From NCBI RefSeq assembly GCF_003054225.1, contig NZ_QBKQ01000001.1:1400847-1464846 (forward strand): a stretch of 64,000 bases of DNA, in the 5' to 3' direction. Positions within the stretch are counted from its first letter, which is position 1; each line of letters starts with the position of its first letter. This DNA is from Christiangramia gaetbulicola (GTDB taxonomy: Bacteria > Bacteroidota > Bacteroidia > Flavobacteriales > Flavobacteriaceae). The position numbers and the translations under genes are program-made. Positions 8,238-15,852 of this stretch are shown piece by piece. The notes under the pieces were generated by a model. It was not told the origin of the DNA and did no database searches. It saw only the letters and a program-made list of their open reading frames with translations.

Positions 8238-8265
8238 TTGGGGCGGTCCTCTGACCTTATCTTTA
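8235..8265 (+). promoter_or_regulatory. Probable promoter of the DUF2383 gene
   Basis: TTG (8235-8237), 20 bases, then TATCTTTA (8258-8265) approximate the -33/-7 consensus; the last base differs from the preferred G. The start codon is 31 bases downstream of the -7 box. Confidence 0.45.
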
Positions 8266-8296
8266 CTCGAAAGAAAAATTGAAAAAAATATAAGCT

Positions 8297-8743
8297 ATGA
8301 GTTATTCAAGTGAGGTTTCTAAGAAACTGAATGAATTGTTAGAAAAGAATTATGATGCTGAAAAAGGATATAAACTGGCAGCAGAAAAAGTAAAAAATGA
8401 GCGTTTGAAGAATTTCTTCTCAGAACGTGCGCAGGAAAGATATGATTTTGGTCATGAATTAAAATCTGAGATCAGGAATTTTGGGGAAAACCCAGATAAA
8501 GGAACCAGCATTGCTGGAGATGTGCACAGATCCTGGATGAATTTAAAAGCTAGTGTGTCTAATGATAAAGACGAAGCAGTTCTTGAGGAAGCGATTAGAG
8601 GAGAGAAAGCTGCTGTTGAAGAATATGAAGCTATAATAAAAGAGTCAGATATTCCTGCATCGACAGGAAATATCCTGATCAAGCAGAAAAATGCGATCGT
8701 AGCTTCGCTTAATGAAGTAAAAACCCTGGAAAAACAGGCATAG
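8297..8743 (+). CDS. PA2169 family four-helix-bundle protein (DUF2383)
   Basis: A 148-residue protein of the DUF2383/PA2169 ferritin-like family. It is built almost entirely of amphipathic helices. The first helix pair runs from LNELLEKNYDAEKGYKLAAEKV to FFSERAQERYDFGHEL. The second pair holds VLEEAIRGEKAAVEEYEAI. The acidic and His residues sit at helix positions where ferritin-like proteins bind metal, but metal binding is not shown. There is no signal peptide. Family members are often linked to general stress or stationary phase; the exact function is unknown. It is monocistronic, with its own predicted promoter, direct repeats upstream and a terminator at 8866. Confidence 0.85.
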   Translation: MSYSSEVSKKLNELLEKNYDAEKGYKLAAEKVKNERLKNFFSERAQERYDFGHELKSEIRNFGENPDKGTSIAGDVHRSWMNLKASVSNDKDEAVLEEAIRGEKAAVEEYEAIIKESDIPASTGNILIKQKNAIVASLNEVKTLEKQA

Positions 8744-8865
8744 TTTACTACTATTTAAAGTCTTTCGGGAAAATCACCCCAATGACAATATACTGAAGGA
8801 TTGTAAACCCAAAGATGCGAGCAATGTTTGATTGAAGTAGTAGTAGTTTTTAGTGTTCGTATCAG

Positions 8866-8912
8866 GCCTCACAAATCATCTGAATTTTCAGGTTTTTGTG
8901 AGGCTTTTTTTT
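8866..8912 (+). terminator. Rho-independent terminator after the DUF2383 gene
   Basis: GCCTCACAAA (8866-8875) pairs with TTTGTGAGGC (8895-8904), followed by eight or more T. It lies about 120 bases beyond the stop codon, so the transcript would have a long 3' tail. The rest of 8744-9176 contains the hairpin cluster at 8937-8989 and a -7 element at 9126. Confidence 0.8.
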
Positions 8913-8936
8913 GCGAAAATTTCAAATAATAATATA

Positions 8937-8989
8937 GGTGTGATTCACCTCTCCCTGGGGAGAGGTCGGAACTGATTTTTTCATTTCCG
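8937..8989. repeat. Cluster of three adjacent small palindromes
   Basis: Three stems follow one another. GGTG-TGATT-CACC (8937-8949) overlaps the second, ACCTCTCC-CTGG-GGAGAGGT (8947-8966). CGGAA...TTCCG (8967-8989) follows, and a GGGAGGGGC tract lies after it. The first two are mutually exclusive. It looks like a small dispersed repeat or a residual mobile element; there is no coding potential. Confidence 0.5.
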
Positions 8990-9125
8990 TGGGAGGGGCA
9001 ATAAAAAATTCAACTATAGAATGAAGTCAAAATAGTGGATTACACGTAATTTTTTATTGGTTAATAATTCCTGAAAACAAAGTTTTATTTCAGGGATAAA
9101 GTTCCTTATTTTAGCCCGGATGGTT

Positions 9126-9133
9126 TAATTTTG
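9126..9133 (+). promoter_or_regulatory. Possible -7 element of dnaE
   Basis: TAATTTTG matches TAnnTTTG and lies 44 bases upstream of the dnaE ATG. No clear -33 TTG is present at the right distance. Confidence 0.4.
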
Positions 9134-9176
9134 CGAACCATAAATTTTTCTTCATTAAGGCTTAAAATACTAAGGA

Positions 9177-12100
9177 ATGTACTTCATTTTTGATACCGAA
9201 ACCACCGGTCTTCCCAAGCGCTGGGACGCCCCGCTAACCGATTCAGACAACTGGCCGCGATGTATACAGATCGCCTGGCAGTTGCATGATGAGATGGGGA
9301 ATCTTGTAGAAAACCAGGATTACCTTGTACAGCCAGAAGGTTTCGATATTCCTTATGATTCAGAGCGTATTCACGGTATCTCTACAGATCTTGCAAAAGA
9401 GCAAGGGATCCCGCTGGATGAGGTGCTGGAAAAATTCAATGAGGCTTTAAAAAGATCCAAGTTCGTAGTAGGACAGAATGTTGGATTCGACCTTAATATC
9501 ATGGGGGCCGAATTCATAAGAAGGGATTTTGATAATTCCCTGCAGGAAATGCCTGTTTTGGATACCTGTACCGAAAAAACGGCCGAGCTTTGTAAAATTC
9601 CCGGAGGTAGAGGAGGAAAGTTTAAGTTGCCTACGCTTACAGAATTACACGAATTTTTATTTGATGAGGCTTTCGCGGAAGCACACAATGCGACTGCCGA
9701 TGTGGAAGCTACCACGCGTTGTTTTCTTGAGTTGATCCGTCAAAGAATTTATACCGTGGAGGAGCTTGATGTTCCTTCAGATTATTTTGAAAACTTTTCT
9801 GAAGAGAATCCGCAAAGGATAGAATTGATAGGACTGAAGCATATCAACCTTAAAAAGGCTTCAGATAAGATAAGAAAGAGGCTGGAAAAGCAACAGCCTT
9901 CAGATGATATTTCTCATGAAGAGATCCAGGAAAACCTGGAGATGCTGGATGAGGTTCCTTTCGCTCACCTGCATAATCATTCGCAGTTTTCGGTATTACA
10001 GTCTACCATAAGTATTCCAGATCTTGTGGCTGCAGCTGCTGAAGAAGAAATGAGTGCGGTGGCACTGACCGATCATGCGAATATGATGGGTGCCTTTCAC
10101 TTTGTAAAGGAAGTGGGAACCTATAATAAGAGTGTAAAGGAGCATAATGCAACTGCCGAGGAAAATGGAGAAGACCTGAAAAAACCTTTAAAGGCAATTG
10201 TGGGTTGTGAATTCTTTGTTTGTGAGAATCATGCCGATAAAAGCCGGAAAGATAATGGTTACCAGGTGGTGATGCTGGCTAAGAATAAGAAGGGTTACCA
10301 TAACCTGGCAAAAATGTCTTCCAAGGCCTATACAGATGGGTTCTATTATGTGCCTCGTATAGATAAGCAAGTTATTAAACAATATAAAGAAGACATTATC
10401 GTGCTTACCGGAAACCTCTATGGAGAGGTTCCAAGTAAGATCCTGAATGTAGGTGAAAAGCAAGCAGAAGAAGCTTTGCTTTGGTGGAAAGAAGAGTTTG
10501 GTGAGGATCTTTACATCGAACTAATGCGTCACAACCAGGAAGATGAAAACAGGGTGAATCCTGTTCTGGTGGAGTTTTCTAAAAAACATGATATAAAACT
10601 GATCGCTACCAATAATACCTATTACTGGAAGCAGGAGGATGCCAATGCCCACGATATTTTATTGTGTGTAAAAGACGGTGAGAAGCAGGCGACGCCAATA
10701 GGGCGTGGTCGTGGTTACCGTTATGGGTTGCCAAATGATGAATACTACTTCAAGTCTGGTAGCCAGATGAAGAAGCTTTTCAAGGATCTGCCTGAAGCTA
10801 TTAGCAATATCCAGGAGATCGTAGATAAAATTGAGCCTTTTGAACTGGCCCGGGATGTATTACTTCCGGCCTTTGGGATCCCTGATGAGTTTTTAAGCGA
10901 GGAAGATAAAGTAGACGGTGGGAAAAGAGGTGAAAATGCCTATTTAAAACATATCACTTTTGAAGGCGCTAAGAAACGTTATCCTGAAATTACTCCGGAA
11001 ATAGAAGAACGTCTGAATTTCGAATTATCGGTTATTGAAAATACCGGTTATCCCGGATACTTCCTTATCGTGGAAGATTTTATTCGCGCCGCAAGAGAAA
11101 TGGGAGTTTCGGTAGGGCCGGGTCGTGGTTCGGCTGCAGGATCTGTGGTAGCATATTGCCTTTGGATCACGAATATTGATCCTATTAAGTATGATCTGCT
11201 TTTTGAGAGATTCCTGAATCCGGATCGTGTGAGTATGCCCGATATTGATATCGACTTTGATGATGAAGGCCGAAGCCGGGTGATGGATTACGTGATCGAG
11301 AAATACGGAGCAAACCAGGTGGCGCAGATCATTACTTATGGTACCATGGCTGCGAAATCATCTATTCGTGATACGGCAAGGGTATTAGACCTGCCTTTAA
11401 TGGATTCTGATAGGATCGCGAAGCTCATCCCGAATACTAAATTAGGTAAGCTGTTCGCTATGGATGACAAGACCATAAAGTCTAAATTCCGTAGTGAAGA
11501 AATTGAAAAAATAAACGAACTCTTTAATATTGCTGAAGGAGATGACCTGGAAGCCGAAACGGTGAACCAGGCGCGAATCCTTGAAGGATCGGTTAGAAAT
11601 ACGGGTATTCACGCCTGTGGGGTCATCATTACTCCCGGTGATATTACCAATTATGTACCGGTATCGGTGGCTAAGGATTCAGATCTTTATGTGACCCAGT
11701 TCGATAACTCGGTCGTGGAAAGTGCGGGTCTGCTAAAAATGGACTTCCTGGGTCTTAAAACGCTAACCTTAATTAAGGACACTGTAAAAATTGTAAAGGG
11801 AAGACATGATATAGACCTGGACCCTGATAATTTCCCGCTGGATGATGAGGAAACTTATAAGTTGTTCCAGCGAGGTGAAACAATCGGGATCTTCCAATAT
11901 GAATCACCGGGGATGCAAAAGCACATGCAGGCATTAAAACCTACGGTTTTCGATGATCTTATTGCCATGAACGCTCTCTATCGTCCCGGACCAATGGAAT
12001 ACATTCCAAGTTTCATTGCCCGTAAGCATGGTGATGAAGAGATCGCCTATGACCTTCCGGAAATGGAAGAATACCTGGAAGAAACTTACGGAATTACGGT

Positions 12101-13562
12101 TTACCAGGAGCAGGTGATGCTCTTGTCGCAAAAACTGGCAGGATTCACCAAGGGTGAAGCGGATATGCTTCGTAAAGCGATGGGTAAAAAGATCGCTTCT
12201 TTACTGGCAGAATTAAAACCGAAATTCATTGGTGGTGGAGAAGCCAAAGGGCATCCAACCGAAGTCCTGGAAAAGATCTGGAAAGACTGGGAAGCCTTTG
12301 CATCCTATGCTTTTAACAAATCTCACTCTACCTGTTATGCCTGGATCGCCTACCAAACAGCCTATTTAAAAGCGCATTATCCTGCGGAATATATGGCGGC
12401 GGTACTTTCTAATAACATGAACGACATTAAGCAGGTTACTTTCTTTATGGAAGAATGTAAGCGCATGAAGTTGAATGTTCTTGGGCCAGATGTAAATGAA
12501 TCTTACTATAAGTTCTCGGTAAATAAAGATAACGCGGTTCGTTTTGGAATGGGAGCGATCAAAGGGGTTGGAGCCGGAGCAGTGGCCACCATCGTTGAGA
12601 ATAGAAAAACAAAAGAAGGACCATATCGATCTATATTTGATATGGCCAAAAGAATAGACCTTAGAGCAGCCAATAAAAAGGCATTTGAGAATCTCGCCCT
12701 TGCCGGCGGTTTCGACGGATTTGGAACCACTCACCGTGCGCAGTATTTCCACGATGATGGGAACGGAATGAGTTTCCTGGAAAAGGTGGTAAAATATGCG
12801 CAGAAGTTCCAGGAGAGTCAGAATTCCTCACAGGTAAGCCTCTTTGGCGAAGCCAGCGATGTGCAGATCCCGGAGCCTGAAATTCCCGGTTGTGAGGAGT
12901 GGGGAACCATGGAGAAACTACGCCGTGAAAAAGAAGTGGTAGGGATCTATATTTCGGGTCACCCACTGGATGATTTTAAGATAGAAATGAATTATTTCTG
13001 TAACGGGAAATTATCAGATTGCAGGAATCTAGAGTCCATCGTGAACAGGGAACTTACCATGGGATGCGTGGTAGTAGATGTACAGCATCGTGTTTCCAAG
13101 AATGGTAAAGGCTGGGCGATATTTACAGTAGAGGATTACGATGAATCCTATGAGTTCAAGATCTTTGGAGAGGAGTATTTGAGAATGAAACATTTCTTCG
13201 TTCCGAATAATTTTATACACATGAAGATCTTTGTGAAAGAAGGTTGGACCAATAAGGATACCGGCAAAAAAGGAGAGCCTAGAATACAGTTCAGGGAGAT
13301 TGGTCTTTTACATGATGTGATGGACAAAAATGCCAAGAAACTTACCATTCAGTTGAATATTGATGATCTTAAGAATGAAAAGATAGAGTGGTTAAAGGAT
13401 ACTTTTATGTCTCATAAGGGAGATTGCCATTTGAACTTCGTGGTCTATGAAATGAAAGAGCAGGTAAAGCTGCGTATGCCTAGTAGAAAGCATAAGATCA
13501 AGATTTCACAGGAATTGATCGAAGCCCTGGAGGCCGAGCAGTTCATGTATAAGTTGAACTAG
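9177..13562 (+). CDS. dnaE: DNA polymerase III alpha subunit with fused N-terminal 3'-5' exonuclease
   Basis: A 1,461-residue replicative polymerase, about 300 residues longer than E. coli DnaE. Residues 1 to about 190 are a DnaQ-type DEDDh exonuclease with all catalytic residues visible: D6 and E8 (FDTETTG), D105 (VGFD), H170 and D175 (EAHNATADVEAT). A linker leads to the PHP domain at about residue 263 (FAHLHNHSQFSVLQ). The polymerase core has PDIDIDFDDEGR with D689 and D691. The helix-hairpin-helix region and OB fold follow. QVSLF at about 1219-1223 matches the beta-clamp binding motif. One chain therefore combines synthesis and proofreading, as in other Flavobacteriia. The start is chosen because the exonuclease motif begins at residue 3. 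Confidence 0.96.
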   Translation: MYFIFDTETTGLPKRWDAPLTDSDNWPRCIQIAWQLHDEMGNLVENQDYLVQPEGFDIPYDSERIHGISTDLAKEQGIPLDEVLEKFNEALKRSKFVVGQNVGFDLNIMGAEFIRRDFDNSLQEMPVLDTCTEKTAELCKIPGGRGGKFKLPTLTELHEFLFDEAFAEAHNATADVEATTRCFLELIRQRIYTVEELDVPSDYFENFSEENPQRIELIGLKHINLKKASDKIRKRLEKQQPSDDISHEEIQENLEMLDEVPFAHLHNHSQFSVLQSTISIPDLVAAAAEEEMSAVALTDHANMMGAFHFVKEVGTYNKSVKEHNATAEENGEDLKKPLKAIVGCEFFVCENHADKSRKDNGYQVVMLAKNKKGYHNLAKMSSKAYTDGFYYVPRIDKQVIKQYKEDIIVLTGNLYGEVPSKILNVGEKQAEEALLWWKEEFGEDLYIELMRHNQEDENRVNPVLVEFSKKHDIKLIATNNTYYWKQEDANAHDILLCVKDGEKQATPIGRGRGYRYGLPNDEYYFKSGSQMKKLFKDLPEAISNIQEIVDKIEPFELARDVLLPAFGIPDEFLSEEDKVDGGKRGENAYLKHITFEGAKKRYPEITPEIEERLNFELSVIENTGYPGYFLIVEDFIRAAREMGVSVGPGRGSAAGSVVAYCLWITNIDPIKYDLLFERFLNPDRVSMPDIDIDFDDEGRSRVMDYVIEKYGANQVAQIITYGTMAAKSSIRDTARVLDLPLMDSDRIAKLIPNTKLGKLFAMDDKTIKSKFRSEEIEKINELFNIAEGDDLEAETVNQARILEGSVRNTGIHACGVIITPGDITNYVPVSVAKDSDLYVTQFDNSVVESAGLLKMDFLGLKTLTLIKDTVKIVKGRHDIDLDPDNFPLDDEETYKLFQRGETIGIFQYESPGMQKHMQALKPTVFDDLIAMNALYRPGPMEYIPSFIARKHGDEEIAYDLPEMEEYLEETYGITVYQEQVMLLSQKLAGFTKGEADMLRKAMGKKIASLLAELKPKFIGGGEAKGHPTEVLEKIWKDWEAFASYAFNKSHSTCYAWIAYQTAYLKAHYPAEYMAAVLSNNMNDIKQVTFFMEECKRMKLNVLGPDVNESYYKFSVNKDNAVRFGMGAIKGVGAGAVATIVENRKTKEGPYRSIFDMAKRIDLRAANKKAFENLALAGGFDGFGTTHRAQYFHDDGNGMSFLEKVVKYAQKFQESQNSSQVSLFGEASDVQIPEPEIPGCEEWGTMEKLRREKEVVGIYISGHPLDDFKIEMNYFCNGKLSDCRNLESIVNRELTMGCVVVDVQHRVSKNGKGWAIFTVEDYDESYEFKIFGEEYLRMKHFFVPNNFIHMKIFVKEGWTNKDTGKKGEPRIQFREIGLLHDVMDKNAKKLTIQLNIDDLKNEKIEWLKDTFMSHKGDCHLNFVVYEMKEQVKLRMPSRKHKIKISQELIEALEAEQFMYKLN

Positions 13563-13570
13563 CTCTATTT

Positions 13571-13645
13571 CGTCATCCTGAACTAGTTTCAGGATCTTTT
13601 TGCTTGAGAAGCTGAAACTCCCGAATCGTCGGGACAGCTTGACGG
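13571..13645. repeat. Dispersed palindromic repeat after dnaE
   Basis: CGTCATCCTGAACTAGTTTC (13571) is matched by the inverted partner near 13609-13645 (GAAGCTGAAACTC ... CAGCTTGACGG), with a nested hairpin CCCGA-ATCG-TCGGG (13620-13633). It is the same family as at 2786. It may double as the dnaE terminator, but no T-run follows. Confidence 0.6.
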
Positions 13646-13660
13646 AATTTCTCGTAAAAA

Positions 13661-13748
13661 GGAGAGGGCTTAGGCCAGGGATTGAGGCGAGCTACCGCGT
13701 AGCGCCGAAAGCCCGGTCACCCGGAGCGGAAGCGCAGGGTGGGGACCT
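13661..13748 (+). ncRNA. GC-rich two-stem structured element (unassigned)
   Basis: An island much richer in G and C than its surroundings. Element one: GGGCTT (13666-13671) pairs with AAGCCC (13709-13714), enclosing GGC/GCC and the terminal hairpin GCTAC-CGC-GTAGC (13691-13703). Element two: GGTC/GACC closes ACCC/GGGT around GCG-GAA-GCGC (13715-13746). There is no reading frame of note. The nested helices read like a folded RNA or a structured DNA element and lie about 115 bases before trxA. I cannot name the family; it could be a repeat shared between flavobacterial genomes. Confidence 0.45.
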
Positions 13749-13864
13749 CAAATAAAACTAACCAATATGCTCATAGTCAAATGCAATATTGGTAGTGTAA
13801 GGAATATTTATTTTATTGACTACTTTTACGAATCAAATTAGAAACATTAAAAAAATAACATATT

Positions 13865-14182
13865 ATGGCTGTTGAAATAACTGACGCGAATTTTGAAGAA
13901 CAGGTACTTAAAAGTGATAAGCCTGTAATGGTAGATTTTTGGGCTGCATGGTGCGGACCTTGTAGAATGGTTGGACCGATCATCGATGAAATTAGTACTG
14001 AATATGACGGGAAAGCCGTTGTAGGGAAACTAGACGTTGATGCGAACCAGGAATTTGCTGCAAAATACGGCGTTAGAAACATTCCTACCGTACTTATCTT
14101 CCAGAACGGAGAAGTTGTAGGACGTCAGGTTGGAGTAGCTCCAAAACAAACTTATGCAGATGCAATTGATCAGTTATTGTAA
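13865..14182 (+). CDS. trxA: Thioredoxin
   Basis: A 105-residue thioredoxin, the cytosolic dithiol reductant for ribonucleotide reductase, peroxiredoxins and other targets. The active site WCGPC places the redox cysteines at residues 30 and 33, after the conserved VMVDFWAA strand. The buried Asp (D24) and the cis-Pro loop (RNIPTVLIF) are both present. Length is typical. It is monocistronic: a 300-base structured spacer precedes it and a strong terminator follows at 14204. Confidence 0.97.
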   Translation: MAVEITDANFEEQVLKSDKPVMVDFWAAWCGPCRMVGPIIDEISTEYDGKAVVGKLDVDANQEFAAKYGVRNIPTVLIFQNGEVVGRQVGVAPKQTYADAIDQLL

Positions 14183-14203
14183 GAACTGATTTCATATAAT
14201 ATT

Positions 14204-14231
14204 GAGCCTCGCTTTTAGCGGGGCTTTTTTT
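14204..14231 (+). terminator. Rho-independent terminator of trxA
   Basis: AGCCTCGC (14205-14212) pairs with GCGGGGCT (14218-14225), followed by TTTTTTT. It lies about 20 bases after the stop codon. Confidence 0.9.
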
Positions 14232-14263
14232 ATTCATAAAGTATCGGTAATTTCATACGAACT

Positions 14264-15193
14264 ATGAATATTGAAAAAGAACTTCACGAAACCGGCGGAT
14301 TTTTGAACCTCGACCTCCTGGCGAAACAGGTGGTGGAAGGTTATATTTCAGGAATTCATAAGAGTCCGTTTCACGGATTTTCTGCGGAATTCGCCGAGCA
14401 TAAGATCTACAACAATGGGGAGAGCACCCGGCATATCGACTGGAAGCTTTTTGCCAAGACCGATAAGCTGTATACCCGCAGGTATGAGGAGGAGACTAAT
14501 TTAAGGTGTCATTTGATCCTGGATAACTCGGCTTCCATGCATTATCCTGCCATGAAGGATCAAAATTTAGGTGCTTTGAACAAGATCGGGTTTTCTGTGC
14601 TGGCTTCGGCCTGCCTGATGGAGATCTTAAAGCGACAGAGAGACGCTGTGGGAGTTAGCATATATAGTGATGAATTTGAGTTTTACGCGCCAGAGAAGTC
14701 CAGTGAGCGCCATCATCACATGCTTTTGCATAAACTGAACGAGCTATTAAGCAGTTCTGCGAAAAGAAAGAATACAGATACCTATACTTATTTGCATCAG
14801 ATCGCCGAGAAATTAAAACGACGTTCGCTGATATTCCTTTTTACAGATATGTTCCAGGCCGATGCCGAAGAGGAAAAATTGTTCGAGGCTTTAAGGCATT
14901 TAAAATATAACCGGCACGAAGTCATCCTTTTTCATGTGATGGATGAAAAAAGGGAACTGGAATTTAATTTTGAGAACACTCCTCGACGATTTACAGATGT
15001 TGAAACCGGGGCTGAGGTGGATCTATATTCAGATAATATCAGGGAGAATTACAAAAAAGCCATAGAGGAATACCTCGCAAATCTTAAAATGCAATGCGCG
15101 AAGTACCGGATTAAATATGTCGAGGCAGATATCAATAAAAATTTTGAAAAAATATTGACGGCTTATTTACTTGAAAAACAAAAGTTTGGCTAG
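14264..15193 (+). CDS. DUF58 domain-containing protein
   Basis: A 309-residue DUF58 protein. The family combines a conserved N-terminal region (GISGIHKSPFHG-like, then STRHIDWKLFAKTDKLYTRRYEEE) with a von Willebrand A-like fold. The MIDAS-like motif DNSAS lies at about residues 88-92 (LILDNSASM), and LIFLFTDMF near 195 supplies the later Asp. DUF58 proteins usually sit beside a MoxR ATPase in Bat-type aerotolerance operons or in metal/chaperone operons. Here no MoxR or Bat gene is adjacent in the window, so this copy is orphaned. The start at 14264 is supported by family length. Confidence 0.88.
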   Translation: MNIEKELHETGGFLNLDLLAKQVVEGYISGIHKSPFHGFSAEFAEHKIYNNGESTRHIDWKLFAKTDKLYTRRYEEETNLRCHLILDNSASMHYPAMKDQNLGALNKIGFSVLASACLMEILKRQRDAVGVSIYSDEFEFYAPEKSSERHHHMLLHKLNELLSSSAKRKNTDTYTYLHQIAEKLKRRSLIFLFTDMFQADAEEEKLFEALRHLKYNRHEVILFHVMDEKRELEFNFENTPRRFTDVETGAEVDLYSDNIRENYKKAIEEYLANLKMQCAKYRIKYVEADINKNFEKILTAYLLEKQKFG

Positions 15194-15230
15194 AGGGGAG
15201 AAAATTAGTTTGAAAAATTTTAAAAAAAGG

Positions 15231-15261
15231 TTTGGTGAATCTAAAAAGGGACGTATATTTG
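15231..15261 (+). promoter_or_regulatory. Consensus promoter of tRNA-Asp
   Basis: TTTG (15231-15234), exactly 19 bases, then TATATTTG (15254-15261) is a full match to the Bacteroidota promoter (TTTG-N19-TAnnTTTG). It lies 18 bases before the mature tRNA 5' end and is the best promoter in the window. Confidence 0.85.
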
Positions 15262-15279
15262 CCCTCGCAATAACGCAAC

Positions 15280-15353
15280 GGTCTGGTAGTTCAGTTGGTT
15301 AGAATACCTGCCTGTCACGCAGGGGGTCGCGAGTTCGAGTCTCGTCCAGACCG
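15280..15353 (+). tRNA. tRNA-Asp (anticodon GTC)
   Basis: A complete cloverleaf of 74 bases. The acceptor GGTCTGG (15280-15286) pairs with CCAGACC (15346-15352), with discriminator G at 15353. The anticodon stem CCTGC/GCAGG encloses the loop CTGTCAC with GTC at 15314-15316. The T arm has GTTCGAGTC. The 3' CCA is not encoded. Confidence 0.97.
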
Positions 15354-15369
15354 CAAAATTGCAAAAAGA

Positions 15370-15397
15370 AGCTCCTCAAATCGGGGGGCTTTTTTTG
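15370..15397 (+). terminator. Terminator of the tRNA-Asp transcript
   Basis: AGCTCC (15370-15375) pairs with GGGGCT (15385-15390), followed by a run of seven T. It lies 17 bases after the tRNA. Confidence 0.8.
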
Positions 15398-15423
15398 GCG
15401 CTAATGATTAGTTGTGTTGTTTG

Positions 15424-15533
15424 TCCCGACTTGTCGGGATGTGTAGTTAACCGAATTATAATCCTATGTTGTGAGGATTTTGGTTAACCAATGAAAAGCT
15501 TTTTTCCATTTGATGGAAGAAGGCTTTTTTGTT
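15424..15533 (+). ncRNA. Structured stretch with terminator, possible small RNA
   Basis: Three consecutive foldings follow the tRNA transcript. TCCCGAC-TT-GTCGGGA lies at 15424-15439. A long stem follows, with GTTAACC (15446-15452) pairing with GGTTAAC (15482-15488) and inner AATCC/GGATT (15460-15464, 15475-15479). A terminator-like hairpin (AAGC...TTCCA-TTTGA-TGGAA...GGCTTTTTT) spans 15494-15530. No open frame covers it and no convincing promoter is seen. It could be a small RNA or the decayed end of an inserted element beside a tRNA gene. Confidence 0.35.
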
Positions 15534-15549
15534 TATATAGGCTGGACGT

Positions 15550-15738
15550 TTATTCAGTTTCCAATCTAACCATTCTTTTTTCCTGCTTTTCCAGTCGGGT
15601 ATTTAAATAATTCTCAATTGCATTTGTATTCAACTTGAATGAACCAACCGTCCCAGGTTTCCTGACATAAAAATTATGCTCTCTGGTTATCAAGGTTACA
15701 ATGGCTTTTAGAACTGGTTTTTCAGATTCGATAGTCAA
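15550..15738 (-). CDS. Small hypothetical protein
   Basis: A 62-residue frame with a plausible protein composition. A mixed N-terminal half (KPVLKAIVTLITREHNFYV) is followed by a charged, probably helical C-terminus (NYLNTRLEKQEKRMVRLE). I do not recognise a family. It lies alone in a 499-base spacer on the opposite strand to its neighbours and has no clear promoter. It may be a remnant of a larger gene or a chance frame; included at low confidence. Confidence 0.35.
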   Translation of the reverse strand: MTIESEKPVLKAIVTLITREHNFYVRKPGTVGSFKLNTNAIENYLNTRLEKQEKRMVRLETE

Positions 15739-15852
15739 TAGATTGTGCCTTTAATCTTTAAAAAGGGTATAATTAACTAGTATTCAGTAATTTGTGTGTT
15801 TTTCATTGTATTTATTCTTAATTTATAAGATTCAATCAACATTATAAGAATT

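Noticed and set aside
15280..15540. Integrated element with an attachment site at tRNA-Asp
   Set aside because: No integrase is present and no second copy of the tRNA 3' end was noticed.
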